Source of the DNA: Pararge aegeria
Taxonomy: Eukaryota; Arthropoda; Insecta; Lepidoptera; Nymphalidae
Assembly: GCF_905163445.1 (NCBI RefSeq)
Contig: NC_053183.1
Coordinates: 806,001 to 870,000, forward strand
Reading direction: 5' to 3'
Length of the DNA stretch: 64,000 nucleotides
In this document: positions 1 through 12,310 of the stretch, in pieces
Layout of the letters: the number at the start of each line of letters is the position of its first letter
How positions within the stretch are numbered: the stretch's first letter is position 1
Translations under genes and position numbers: made by a program
The notes under the pieces: model-generated
Databases searched by the model: none
What the model was told of the DNA's origin: nothing
The model's input: the letters and a program-made list of their open reading frames with translations, nothing else

Positions 1-79
1 ATTGGAGGTGATAGTCTAGTGGTTACGTACTTCTATTTAGTTAGACAGTCCAGAAGATTTTAAATGCCAATTTTCACAA

Positions 80-206
80 AACCTAGGCATCGCCTAAATC
101 GAATGTCTATAGGAAAAAACGTTTCACCAACTTTTAGGTGTTTTTTATTGGTGAACGGTTGATGTATGACTAGGAATCTCCTTAGATTAGGCGTTACCTA
201 TCTAGG
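80..206. repeat. Small palindromic interspersed repeat (MITE-like), copy 1
   Basis: The outer ends are inverted: CCTAGGCATCGCCTAA at 82-97 opposes TTAGGCG...CCTATCTAGG at 186-206. Inner arms around 118-130 and 148-160 pair at 11 of 13 positions (AACGTTTCACCAA against TTGGTGAACGGTT). A related copy lies at 5314-5600. No open frame is present. The structure suggests a non-autonomous DNA element, but no target-site duplication was identified. Confidence 0.5.
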
Positions 207-244
207 CATTGCCTTGTTTAGTCGTAAGTCAAAACGGGCATAAG

Positions 245-935
245 CAATATGTATTCTAGGTCTCATTATAGCGCGAGAAGGAGGAAAACTGGAATGCGGT
301 AACTGTAGTAAATACATAAAAGACACTAACACTATCTGTAGCCATAATTACTAAATGGGTATTTTGCGTATATGCTTTATCATCGGTGATAACATAGTAT
401 GCGGGCCGCCCCCTGCCGGGTGGATAGTCTGTCACCGAGTTGAAAAATGGACGCGGAACCTTTAAAGACATAATGGAAAACTTCTAATTCCCTAACATCT
501 GTTACTTCTACTGGGACTAACCTAATAAATAACTTAATAATCTTTCTCGGGAATGACAGGATTTGGTAGGGAATAAGGGTGCATATAAAATTAAATTGAG
601 ATCTAAAATTTTAAAATAGTTATAAAGCTAAAAAGCAAGAAATAAATATTTTCTACAACATTTTTAAGTTGGTGCCAATTAAAATGTAGAAAGTCACTTT
701 TTATATAATAGCAAGGAAAGAATCAGTCATTCTGACGGAGTTCTGAGCTAACAAACGTAAAAAACAAAAATACAACCGAATTGTGCACCTCCTCCTTTTT
801 CCGGTTAAAGATAAATCGGACGAGCTAGAGAGTCTAAAGCTAATATCGCATCAGAAACAAAGTAGTCCCCAGGCATTCCACTTTTTACAGCAGGAAGCAG
901 AGCCATTAATAACAAACTCTATTCCTCTATTTTAT
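245..935. other. No feature recognised
   Basis: AT-rich single-copy-looking DNA. A 71-codon open frame on the minus strand (256-471) has no recognisable domain. I see no repeat family or RNA structure here. Confidence 0.4.
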
Positions 936-939
936 GTGA

Positions 940-1243
940 AGCTGTGATAGCCCACCCACTGGGTTCGACTTTACTTTCGGGGGGCCGAGTTTGAATCCCA
1001 GCACGCACCTCTAACTTTTGTAAGTTATGTGCGTTTTAAGTAATTAAAATAGCACTTGCTTCAACTCAACACAAAAACTTCGTGCATGCCTGAGAGTCAT
1101 ACATAACGTACTCCAAGGCTTGTGGAGTCCACCGATTCGCACTGGGCCAGCATGGTGGACTACGGCCTTATCCTTTTCTCATTGTGTGAGGAAACCCGTG
1201 CCCTGTAGTGGGCCGTTAATGGGTTGATCTGATGATGATGTGT
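940..1243 (+). mobile_element. tRNA-derived SINE with (GAT)n tail, near full length
   Basis: A tRNA-like head (TTCGACTTTACTTTCGG, then a B-box-like GAGTTTGAATCCC) is followed by a body with the landmarks GCATGCCTGAGAGT, AGTCCACCGATTCGCACTGG, GGTGGACTACGGCC and CCCTGTAGTGGGCC. It ends in GATGATGATG. Other copies of the same body are at 3871, 19217, 20209 (minus), 42283 (minus) and 61836 (minus). The B-box identifies it as a Pol III-type SINE. Confidence 0.8.
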
Positions 1244-1549
1244 GTGACACCTGTGGGACATCAATAGGCTGCAGATGATGTTCATATACATACACGATAA
1301 TATGAACAGCAGACGTGCACTTATTCATGAGGCCTTCTCATGGCCGCCAACGATCCGTCGCGCGTAAGGATCGATGTCGTATATCCTTACAACTGGTGCG
1401 CGAACAAGGCTTCATTACTTCCTTCCTAGCGAGCGAGCTGTGATTACTGTAGCCTTAGTAAAAGATTTGCTCGCTAGCAAACCAACAGTGGTTTTCGAGT
1501 ATTAAACTCTTCATCGTCAAGCTAAAATGGACCTAATATCGCTTTAGTT

Positions 1550-1650
1550 CCCTACCGACAGACAAAAAATAAATAAAAATGTGTTTTGGACTCAGTATCA
1601 TTATATCATTATAATCATATAAAGCATTCTTTCTTTTCAAAATATAGTAA
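1550..1650 (-). mobile_element. Fragment of Helitron-like family B
   Basis: The stretch containing CAGACAAAAAATAAATAAAA and TTTTGGACTCAGTATC, then TTTTCAAAATATAGTA, matches the 5' part of the element at 51512-52197 in the same orientation. Both ends are lost. Confidence 0.5.
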
Positions 1651-1657
1651 ACTAACT

Positions 1658-2075
1658 TTTGCCCGCGGCTTCGGTCACGTTAATTTAAATTTTTGATTTG
1701 GTAATATTCAACTACAAAGGTTTAAAAAAAAAGTCTTGCTGCTAATAGAAAAATATGAACGTAAATTACTTAAAAAATCTGAAACTTTCATATAAATTTC
1801 CATCCCCTATTTGATTGATTGAGGATTTTTTTTTAATTTGTTAAGCACGTTTCTTTATTTTAAATCGAAAACCCAAAATCAGAGTTTCATGGATGTAACT
1901 TGAAAAATAAATTGTTAAATGAAGGATTTTATACAAACTTTAATCTCCTATTTAAACCTCTTAGGGTTGGAATTTCAAAAATCAGATTTTTGAAATTCCA
2001 ACTAGATAGATTAGTTGATAGATTAGTCAGGCAGTCAGTCAGTCACCTTTGTCTTTCATATATATAGATGTACAG
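1658..2075 (-). mobile_element. Degenerate lepidopteran interspersed repeat with internal hairpin
   Basis: It starts with TTTTGCCCGCGGCTTCGGTC, the reversed form of the GC-rich subterminal block seen in the CTAG-ended elements. It ends in CAGTCAGTCAGTCA and TATATAGATG. Inside, 1966-1983 and 1985-2002 form a perfect 18-bp inverted repeat with a one-base spacer. No coding capacity. Confidence 0.45.
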
Positions 2076-2175
2076 AAATCTGATTTTTGTTGTACCTACA
2101 ATTAACGTTCTTTTAATAGCTTGCCAAATGTTCTGATGAATATTCTAGAAGTTAAAACTGACACCGACTGGTCCT

Positions 2176-2245
2176 TTTTAAGATTCCGTACCCAAAGGAA
2201 AACGGGATCCTTTCACTAAGAATAAGTCTGTCTGTCCGCCAATCT
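2176..2245 (+). repeat. Fragment of an interspersed repeat
   Basis: TTTTTAAGATTCCGTACCCA followed by AAAACGGGATCC and GTCTGTCTGTCCGCC resembles a repeat block that I recall as frequent in Lepidoptera. Only this core is recognisable and the borders are uncertain. Confidence 0.35.
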
Positions 2246-2611
2246 TTACCCAATATTTAAAGAAGATCGCCAAGGTCGCACGAATTGCATTTGATATTCT
2301 GAGAGTAGTACCTGAAACAAATATTAAAGAACTGTAATTTTAGTGTAATAAATACCTAAACAATATCGAGAATAACAAAGATATAAATAAAGTCTTATAT
2401 TCTTATAACGGCCAAAATCTAATTTAGACATCTTGGCAGCATTGCCAACTATGTCTTAAAATTTCACTTCGTATTTGTTATTGCAAGTTTAAAAAACACA
2501 AGAACATGTGCAAGTAATCATTATTCTATGAGCAATAAAAAGTTAAAAAACGGTTAATACAAGTATGTCACACCACCACCGCCACCAACCACTCTATGCT
2601 GCCACAATTTA

Positions 2612-2730
2612 GTAGACAGTAAACTGTTTATTGAAGTAAAACTTCTTAAGGCGCGACTAGGATTTTTTTTCTGACGGAACAAAACCCTTACTTCAGACGT
2701 CTATGTAGTTTCCGCTATTTAAAAATAATA
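2612..2730 (+). repeat. Interspersed repeat family H, copy 1
   Basis: GAAGTAAAACTTCTTAAGGC then GCGACTAGG, TTTTTTCTGACGGAA, CAGACGTCT and TAGTTTCCGCTATTTAAA recur in the same order and spacing at 23737-23850. This is probably a retroelement tail, but the family is not identified. Confidence 0.55.
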
Positions 2731-3195
2731 ATTTGGATTGGGCGTAAGTATGTGTCATATACTCCACGCTTGTTGACTTATACGCCAGCTAGTGGCAAAT
2801 ATTATAATCAAGTAGGATTATTTATTTTCAAGCGGATCAATTGTAAATAGCAAAGTGAATAACAATTCAAAAGTTTAAAAAAAATATTTTTAAATTGCCA
2901 AGTTTTTTGAAAATCTCTGAATAAACTTAATAAATATAAATTATTAATAAATTTTCTGACGATTACGACATACTATAATATTCAATGACAAGGTTATATT
3001 GACATGTGCTGATCTAACCTTCAAGTGTCTACTCTCAATTATTCTATTTAACAAATGAAAATATTCATAAATGTGAAAATGATATTAATGAATTTTTAAT
3101 AGAATATAAAATTAAATAGTGAATATTAAATGAAATGGCGGAGTCCCAGGAACATTTTACTGTTTCATAAATAAATAAAAATAAAAGTTTTACTT

Positions 3196-3234
3196 AAAAG
3201 TGTGTGCGTGTAAAGGTTACACGCACACACTTTT
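3196..3234. repeat. Perfect hairpin, 18-bp arms
   Basis: AAAAGTGTGTGCGTGTAA (3196-3213) is exactly complementary to 3217-3234, with a 3-base loop (AGG). The arms are GT/AC rich. It could be a collapsed MITE or a microsatellite inversion; nothing indicates transcription. Confidence 0.7.
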
Positions 3235-3870
3235 TTAAATTATGGCACTAATCCCGTGTGAATTGCTACTACCTATCCATTAGGAGTTTCTTCGTTGCTT
3301 CCCTATGATATTTATATTTATCGGTTGTTCAGCACAACTAATCAAATTAAAAAAGATAAAAAACTCCTTCTAATACTTAAAGATGTTTCAAAACGTTGGG
3401 ATTAGAATTTATTGCCGAACTAAAGAATTCAATATGCATTATGTCTGTTTCAGAAGAAAGCTACCATTATTTCTTCCAGTTTACTGTTATATATTCTTGG
3501 ATCGGTTTCGTAATATTGGACTCCGCTAAACACCATCGCATCGCTTGAGCAACAAAGAAATCGTTGATAGCAGTACCGCTTTGATGTCTCCGTTCTAGCT
3601 CCATCCAACATTCGTAAAGATTAAAAACAATCTTTTTACACTCGAGTTAATCTCAAGGCTCACAGATGTAGGCCGTCCGATATTGAAGCGATTATTTATT
3701 GCCGGTTCGAGGAAACGGCAGGAAGCGCAGATAATAAACTAGGATACATTTATAAAACACTCATAGCGATTCTATTAAATTATTGTGTTGCGTAAGAATT
3801 ACCACTTGCTATATTCCACTTTGGCTTCACTTACGGAGTGGTGAGTTCCAAGCAGTAATAAAAATATAAC

Positions 3871-4055
3871 TTGCTTCACACGGTGAACGATAACCTGCAT
3901 GCCTGAGAGTTTTTCATAATGCTCTCAAAGGCGTGTAAAGTCCACCAATTCGCACTGGGCTAGCGTGGTGGACAATGGTCTAAATCATTATCATTTTGGG
4001 AGGAGACACGCGCCCTGTAGTGGGCCGGTAATGGGTTGAAAATGCTGATGATGAT
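3871..4055 (+). mobile_element. SINE (GAT-tail family), 5'-truncated copy
   Basis: It begins in the body (TTGCTTCACACGGTGAACGA, CTGCATGCCTGAGAGT) and runs through AGTCCACCAATTCGCACTGG and CGCCCTGTAGTGGGCCGG to a GATGATGATGAT tail. The tRNA-like head is absent, as expected for incomplete reverse transcription. Confidence 0.75.
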
Positions 4056-4229
4056 ATCCCACCGAGCCTGAAAACAACTGGAAGCAAACAGGCACCTCAA
4101 AAGCTGGACGTATGTTTTTATATAAAGGTCCCAAAATCGCGGGCTATTATTGGGTCACAGGGTTATCCCTAGTCAGCATGTAGTCAGCTAGATACATTTG
4201 GTTATTGCGCCTGGGAATATTATTTACTA

Positions 4230-4681
4230 CTAGCCGTTTGCCGCGACTTCGTCTGCGTTCGATATTGTAGTTTGATGTGGCATTAAATTTAGTCGTAGAT
4301 CTAAACATTCTAAAGTATTCAGTATCGCTAAGCCTTAAATGAGGGGATTGCTGCTGTCCGCTGAGGAGTTCTTTCCTCTATCTCCAACCACAGTTCGGGT
4401 ACAAAATTAAACACATATTATAACCTCTATGGTACAGAAATAATTATTTAAATCGGTTATAATTTGTTGGAGTTATGGTGTAAAATCGTCAAACACTCAT
4501 CCTTTCTCCCATAGGAACCGAGCTTAATGTCGGGATAAAAAGTATTCTATATTACTTCTAACACATCCAAGAATATGTGTACAAAGTTTCATGAGGATCG
4601 GTTAAGTAGTTTTTGCGTGAAAGCGTAACAAACAAACTTACATTCACATTTATAATATTAGTAGGGAAGTAGGGATAGGGA
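4230..4681 (-). mobile_element. Helitron-like non-autonomous element, family A, complete
   Basis: Read on the minus strand it begins TCCCTATCCC, passes through the conserved block CTTCCAAGAATATGTGTACA (opposite orientation) and ends CTAG at 4230. Flanks are A before TC and T after CTAG. The other complete copies are 30258-30711, 36035-36522 and 48734-49182. TC/CTRR ends, A|T insertion and no target duplication are established Helitron features. There is no Rep/helicase coding sequence, so it is non-autonomous. Confidence 0.7.
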
Positions 4682-5313
4682 TGGTATACTAGTAATCTAA
4701 AATAAGACAGAATATTCCGGAATTAAAGCAGTTAAAGATGTCACACTAAAAGGCTGGAGCGGATCAATGTGAGCATTGCAAAGACTAACCGTTTTCAAAG
4801 ACTGTTTTGTGTTGTTGGACAATGGAACTGTCCTTACGTGTAAACAATCTATGTTGCGTTATGTCTTCGAATTGTGAGATGCTATTTGTAACTCAATGAA
4901 TAAGAACGCTATGTCATTATTATCAAGATGTAATGATTCAATTGTCACACTCGTCGCAAATCTTCATTAGTAGAAAGCAATTAATTTTTCTAACCATCAA
5001 GTAATAGGTACGGTACAGTCGATATTCACAGAACGGAGTTAAACCATTTGTCGTCGTTTCCGTTTGCGATCCGAGCAACGGCAAAGCGGTTATACGTTAT
5101 AGTAACTGATATTAAAGTCTCTTGATTATATAATAAACTGGAAAATCAGTTTTCATACGTTTGTCCTTTGAGGCGTCCTCAAACCGGTTGCAACATGCAA
5201 TTATCCCCGACTTCGGTAATGCAGATAGATTAATATAAATGAAAAGTAATTCGATTTGTTTTAGTTGTGCATTAGAAACTGGGTCTAAATACCTAAAATA
5301 AAAACTTTTATCG
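4682..5313. other. No feature recognised
   Basis: AT-rich DNA between two repeats. It contains one GC-richer patch near 5040-5090. No repeat or exon assigned. Confidence 0.35.
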
Positions 5314-5600
5314 TTAAAAAAACGTTTCACCAACTCTTTGATGATGACTAACTGCGTTAGACGCCACCTTGAGTAACGACACCGATTCGGCGGTGCTCAA
5401 TGTTTAGTAAACTCGTAGACTGAAACTTGACAGATGGAAAAAAATTTAATTTCTTTTCTATTTAATAACCTGAAACCATACGAAAATTTAGGTCAAGTTA
5501 GGTTTTATAAGTTGCCATGTAAAAATTGATTGGTGAAAGGTAAATTTATGCCTGGGAATCTTCTTTAATTAGGTGTTACTTGCTTGTTCGTCGTTAGTGA
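5314..5600. repeat. Small palindromic repeat, copy 2, with extra central DNA
   Basis: AAAACGTTTCACCAACT at 5318 matches the left inner arm of copy 1. After about 180 bases the right half returns as ATTGATTGGTGAAAGG, CCTGGGAATCTTC and TTAATTAGGTGTTACTTGC. The extra central DNA is either an insertion or a longer family member. Confidence 0.45.
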
Positions 5601-5619
5601 AAACTGCCTTCTTCCCTTG

Positions 5620-8221
5620 ACTTTGATATTAAATTCTTTATTTACTTAGTTTTTTTTAGCAGAACGCAATAATGTGCGTATTATCACTCAATCCCGCTCG
5701 TGTACGTTGCCGGCTGTCACGAGCTATTTATAGACGGTCGTCGACGCGCAAGAAGTACGTCCTTCGCAATCCGACCATTTAATGCCTCCTTAAAGAACTT
5801 AATTGCACCTCGCTTATCAGACATGACATCATCATAAACATAAATATCTTTAATCAAATTGCCGAACACGTTATATACATTCGTGTTTAGTCCATACTTC
5901 TTCTTTTAAAACATGAGAGTGAATTTATCCGAATTTAACACGGGATAAATATATATCTATTTTTTGAATCTTATTTTCCAGCAGCCGTCTACCGCATATT
6001 TAACCAATATAAGTGTGTTATAATGTTATCACTGTAGTACACTGATTGCGGTTTTATTTACACTTATTCTCCGAGGATTCTAGACCTCCTAAAAGCTCAA
6101 CAGAATCTATGAAAAAACAAAAAAATCTTACAATAAGTTAAGTAAAATCATAATACGAAATGTTATTGCAATTGAGAATTAAAGTCTTTTTTACGGAAAT
6201 GAAGATGTTGCGCTTGACTTTGGGCTTACGCATAAGTGCGTATTAATGACAAAAACTACGACGTGTCACAGCAAGTAATGGCTGAGAAGATGGATTAGGT
6301 TAAAAGAGGCAGCCACTAACCACGCCCACTAACCTCCTTCACTAGGCTAATGACATGAAACCTACACCCACCTTTGGCCTAACGTATGTGGCGGACAACT
6401 TAGGAGAAGGACCGGATGCAAATATGGGAAGCCCCATGAGCGTAATGGCAACAAAGACGGGTATTTTCGTTGTGGCATTTTCCTTAAATCTGATAAGACA
6501 CAATTTCCTAAATTAGTTTCCTTGGCAATATTAATCGACCGTGGCATGCTACAGCTGAGCTTGTGATGCGAGTGATTTGTATTCGTCCGATGACCCAGGG
6601 ACAAATCACTTGAGCTCTAACGTGGGCGTTGAATACGCCACGCTCCTCGAAGTCAACTTATCTGACCTCTGCGAATGCGCAATTTTGAGGGCACCACAAA
6701 CGAACTTGCCGTTTAGAAGTGGTTATTTTTTTTCTTGAAACTTTTATCGATATAAATGTAGATTGAAAAAAATATCATCTTACCTCGTATAAATAGAAAA
6801 GTTTTAGTTTAAACTGAAAGATTTAGATATCTTTGCTGGATATCGATATAGGCTCATAATAATTATTATGAAATGATGATTAAGATAAACCAAACATATC
6901 TTTTAAAGGACCGGAAATGTTTTGAAACAAAAAAGTAACAAACTAATATAATTTAAACATAGAATGGGTATTTCTCGCCTTAAAAAATAGCCGAGATTAC
7001 TGCTTGCAAAATCTTCTACCTGCATGAAAACAGTTCTAAAGATAAGCCCGGACAAACAAAAAAGCAGACAGAAAATAATTCAATCCACCGAAACCTTCCT
7101 CAGAAAAAAATTATTAATGTTTTATTCAATATGGACACAAATAACGACTGCTTCGTCTATATACCATGCTATACACGCTATACTAAAGAAAAAAAAATCT
7201 AAAATATCTGCTTACGACCATTTTACAATTATTTTGGGTATTTTTTTGATTTTTACTAATTTCTCGATAGCCAGTTTAGACTTGTTGAGCGTTCGCCTCG
7301 TGCGAATTACTCGGAAACAAAGCTACGCGACCTTGACGCGAGCCTTTCAGTATCCGCTGATATAACGAGTGCGTTGATTGCTCATGCTTTTCGATAAATA
7401 CGGTAACTGACTGATTCAATCATTTGTTTTCTATTCTATTTATCGCTCAGGTTTACTCATCTTCCAGTATCAGCATCATAAATCTGTTGAGGACACCTTT
7501 GACCTTGAATAATACGATCCAGGTACGGGATCAATGGAAACTTTCAAGCATTCATTAATAATGGCCGAAATTTTCATACCAATTTTTAGCTCTATGTGAA
7601 TTATTGTAGTTTGATTTACTACTTTTTGGACTAATTTCACAGGACTATTAGGTAATATTTATTTATATTAGATAACGAATATTATCAGGTGCTGTTGACA
7701 ATGACTGGGACTAACGGCCTAGCGTGCTTTCCGAAGCACGGGGGAAAGCTCGGCAAGGCCAAATTTTAACCACTAAACTACACGTAACCGTTACACTAAG
7801 TTAGTTTTGAACATTTTAGATTCTCAGCTTACAGGAGTATTGCTTATATTTCATTGAGTTACTCTCAGCATTTTGCATTTAAAACTACCAAAAGAATAGC
7901 AAAATTTAAACTACGCCTTTCCTAATTTGCACAATCATTCTCAATAAAATCTTTCCTTTTCCATTTTAGAAGCTCTCTTAATTCCTTAACACTACGAAAG
8001 CGGTTTCATTAAACAAAAGAAAAGGTCATGATTAATTAAATGCGGTTAGGAAAGGCCACGACAGTTTCTTATCTCGCCGAGAGTAATTGAAAAGCCGCTA
8101 AAAAGATAACGAAAGCCTTTCTCAAACAGGTGTACATTTTTGATCAGAATTTGTACAAAAAATTATTCTCTGCCAACGAGACGCTTTTTTCTACGTGTTA
8201 TCACATTTCTGTTATAGCATA
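5620..8221. other. Mostly unassigned DNA
   Basis: No convincing exon. A 113-codon open frame (7024-7365, plus) starts at an ATG but is low-complexity, Lys/Ile rich and has no recognisable domain. At 7718-7745 a short hairpin (GTGCTT...AAGCAC) lies in a block resembling lepidopteran retroelement tails. Nothing else is supported. Confidence 0.35.
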
Positions 8222-8460
8222 ATAGACCAGAGACAAAAGTTATACTTCCTGACCGGGGATAAAATTTACTTATCCACCTGCCAAAGCACGGCAACAGGAA
8301 AAAGGAGAAATGTGGGGTACACTTATATTATTTTGATATTATTTCCACACATGCGCCAATGCTCGGAGAGTCTTTAAACTATGGGAGAATATAAAGGTTT
8401 GTCGTTTTTCAGGGGAGAAAAATGTCTCCTGCCCATTCTAGTAAACTATAGAAATTTATT
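8222..8460. mobile_element. MITE-like repeat, degenerate (same family as 21931-22405)
   Basis: Shared blocks are GGGGATAAAATTTACTTATC, CCTGCCAAAGCACGG, GGGAGAATATAAAG and, near the end, TCTCCTGCCCATTCTAG. The last block corresponds to the CTCCTGTCCATGCTAGC terminus of the better-preserved copy. Another partial copy is at 57331-57420. Confidence 0.5.
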
Positions 8461-11400
8461 GCTTTAACATTTAGGAGGTTCATCTTTACCCACCATATGT
8501 AATTAAGGGCGAATTGATTTTACACTTTAACTTAATTACTTTCTACAAAAATGGTTAGGACGCAGTAGCGCGATACTTGTAAGTGTTGGTACCTAAAGGC
8601 CAATCGGGGCTACACCACTTGATACCACCCTGGCAACCTGCCTTTCTTGTGGAAAGGCGGGTTTAAAATTTCATCGCAGGGGGCCTTAAGATAAATAAGC
8701 ATTTAATTTCTAGAATATTCTGAATTTACGCGCCAGCTTCTCAGATTTAATAGGATTTTGTTAACAAAGACGGCGCGCTCGGCGCTTTTGTCTGCCGTCT
8801 TAAAAGACGCAATAACTTGGAGAAATAGTTTGAAATAATCTGAGCGAAATTATTCATGGTGTCATTCAAATTAATCAACTTTTTATTAAACTAGAATGCC
8901 TAGTTTACGCGCCTGGAGTTTATATTTAGCGACTCATGTTTTTGGTTTTACTAAAAATGATTCTTCTTCCAATCATATACCTTTATCTTATGCAAGAAGG
9001 CGATCGGGGATACGAGAGTGGCATCGCATTACAGTGAGGTACGCAGGCCACTCGACCGTTTTATCAATTCTCTAAGTACGATCGTACGACGCGGTTCTAC
9101 GGCCTTTGCATGGGCAGTATACGCAAAGCCAAAGTCAAGTCAAGCCCACGCGTCCAGGCCACGTCCGCGGTTGTATGGTCTGCAGGTGGAGAGCGTCGTG
9201 TGATTGGTAGCGTTACAAGTTACAACTAGGGCTATCGAATATAGATTTTTTTTTTTTCGATATCGGCATTATCGGAAAGATTAAAAAAAAATATGTTACG
9301 TTTTCGAAAACTTGTTTTTATTTAGGTACGACTTAAACCAATATGTCTAGGCTTAAGCTAGAAATGTCTTTAAGAGTGATGTGTTTTCGGGACACAGGTC
9401 AAGATTTTTTTAGTTTCTCCCCCAAGAAGTCGGGAACCTTGTAAGTTATTATTAAAGTTTATAGGATTCCCAGTGATATTACCCATGACCAAAGTCGCAG
9501 TTCTTAATTACTCACTATGTTGTCTATCTTGCTAATTTTGTGGCGCTTGTATTACCTATACAATCTATGTAATTGAAAACGTAGAGTTTCGTATACAATG
9601 TCCGCTGTAACTCACGTTTCTCACACGTGGGTTACAAATCCGATTAAATGCCTGTTAATACTGTTAGTAGCCTTTTAATTAATTAGCTTTTACGACCGCC
9701 AAATCAGTTTCTGCCCGAGTGCAATCAAAAATTCAAAAGTCAATGTTTAATTTAATAGATTTAACACAAACATAGATTATGGTCTGATTTCATAGGCATA
9801 GGCAAATTTTTATCGCGACAGAATGTACGGACGAATTAGATTTTTTTTTGACAGAGAGATCGAAAAGTTTTTTGCAAAGCGGTTTTTCAGTATACGAAGA
9901 TGATTTTGTTTGGAAATATGGAGCTTTTACTAAATAAACCCCTCGGAAGCTGAAGTAGCTTATAATCTAGTACTCGCTTGTAATAGGCTTTGCGGCAGAT
10001 TGGAGGCTGAGCCGGGAACAGGAGCTATTAAGCCCGATCGTCTGCATGCTTCAAAGGTCCTTTTAAGTGGCGGAATGGAGGGAGGGTGAAAAACCTAGAA
10101 CGGGCTAGACTTATAGATAAGTCGCCAGATTAGATAGTATTGTGAAGGCTTCATAATGTTTATAGTCGTAACGATTGTCTAAGAAAGCAAATATACTGGA
10201 TGATAATATCGCTTGTTTGACGTAAATTTTTTACGGCCTGTCGATTTAACTAGCCTTTTAGAAACTGGATGTTAGTGCAACTATGTCCCACATAGCCGAG
10301 ATGTTTTCTTTTTACCTACAAACTCGTACAGTGTAGAACGTGATGTAAAACTAAACAAAAACAATCAGCTGGTCGTTCACATTGAAAGTGCACGGAATGT
10401 CACGAGCGGGGCATTGACCTCACGCTAACTTAATATGAATGTCGAATTTGTTGAATAGAGACAACATTAGGCCATAATACAATCATGTTTCACAAAAGCG
10501 GAAGATGTGACTTTTTTTATGATTGAGAGACCTTAAAAAAAGCTTTTCTTTAATATGCACTAAAATCGAAATTCGGACTGCCATTGCCATTGCAATCAAA
10601 ATAAAAAAAACAATGCAGAAAAACAATAAAAATAACCTAGAAAACACTGGAGTATTTGTGAACTAAAAATAGATGAAACTCATAGACCAAAATCAATGGC
10701 ACACAATATCAAAAATTGGTTCGTTGGTTTGACCTTCGGTTAAAAAGCAAGGTGATTTTATTGAGGCAGTTCGAACCCGAGAATGAAAGACTATTTTTAT
10801 ACTACAACATAGGCTATTTTTAAATTTCCATTAGAAATCTGCAAAGGTCATATTAAAACACCTACTCAAAGAAAACTTTTATTTGAATTTGATATAAAAA
10901 AATGGTCTATGAGTCATGTATTCACACGTTGCGGGGAAAAACATAATACATTTGAAGGTTTCATTTTAAAATACGATAAAAACTAGCGCAAGAAACAATA
11001 TTGCAGAGTTGATTCTGAGAAAGCGGTAACTGGAATTAACACTAAAAGCAAATATTGAGACGGTGTTGCATATTAAAGCTATCGGTTACACGCGACTTCT
11101 GCTTACAACATCTGATTTTCCGTGAGATTATGAAAATTTTCTCCAATCCAAGCTCTAGAAAGTTTTCCTTAAAAATCTGTTAGCTTTCAAAACAAAGTAC
11201 AGCAATCTACAAATTCCCAATATCCATTGCATCACGTTATCTGAGGAGCCTAGATTACTCCATGTGTATAATCTTTTACCTGCCCGTTTAAATTCTGTCT
11301 GAATTATATAGGCTGCTCCAAAATAACAGTTAGACAAACATTAAAAAAAATGTGTAACTGGGCCAAATGTGTAATGGCCTTATGAAGATTAATCAAAAAC

Positions 11401-12086
11401 GATAGTTTCCTCGAGTTCAGAAACGAACATATAAATTTCATGTATTTGCTAGATAGATTTATCGATTATGCAACATCAGTCTATTAGGCGTTGCTTAAAA
11501 CTGCAGCTTGCCGAACAATTCCGAGAAGAGAAACAGAAACACACGTCTATCCTTACTTCGCACATTTCCAGCATCTCATAAATAAACAAATTGGGTTTTG
11601 TGTGGTAAGAGGCTTCGACCAGAAGGTAGCTACGCTATATTTTGGAACATTGCGACATGTTTTTTTCTTTATTTATGTGTATTTGTATTAAAAAGAGGAA
11701 ATAGTTGGTATGTGTAGTAATAATAATAATTTAAAAAATGGCACACGTGTCCCGAAGCACGTTAAGCCTCGATAAACCCTATTTCCGTAAATTTCTGTGT
11801 TTATTATAAGCTAGCTAGAGTGGAGGCATTCCAACAATGTTGTAGTTATAACGTTGCATAACGCGATCCCCCTAAGCTAGACAGAACAGCGTACAAATTC
11901 CGGGCATTCGGGGACTAAAGTGGGACAAATAAACACACGCGGGGCGTGGCTTCTGTCACGAAGCTGTCATTCTTCACGGAGTTTCGTAGAACAAATTGAA
12001 ATTCAAAATTTCTTCATTCTTGTTGGCCTATCACAGGGACTTATGAACCGTTCATACATACATACATGTATGTTTACATAATTTTA
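8461..12086. other. Mostly unassigned DNA
   Basis: Long AT-rich stretch. GC-richer islands near 9010-9210 and 9985-10090 have no motif or family that I recognise. Open frames are short and unsupported. A short palindrome of CATA/TATG repeats lies at about 12054-12072. Confidence 0.35.
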
Positions 12087-12310
12087 AGGGGATGGTGATA
12101 ACTTAGTTCGCGAACTGAAACCTAAAGCTACGAGGGTTCCAAACGCGCCCTGGTCTTAGAAGAGCCCAAAACAAACTTAGCCGAGTATTTTTTTCTTTGT
12201 TATCACCATCTCACAGTAAATTAATATTAAACTATGAAGTTAGAACAATTCACACCCAAACTTTTTTATCGTTTGAGTAATACTTAACATTATAATAGAA
12301 TTTTTCTTAC
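12087..12310 (+). repeat. Interspersed repeat family E (retroelement tail), copy 1
   Basis: TAAAGCTACGAGGGTTCCAA, ACGCGCCCTGGTCTTAGAAG, CAACAAACTTAGCCG-type sequence and GTTATCACCATCTCACA recur in the same order at 20540-20790. The arrangement is typical of a LINE or SINE 3' part; the parent element was not identified. Confidence 0.6.

Noticed and set aside
7024..7365. 113-codon open frame starting with ATG
   Set aside because: Lys/Ile-rich composition follows the AT bias; no domain, splice sites or conservation evidence.
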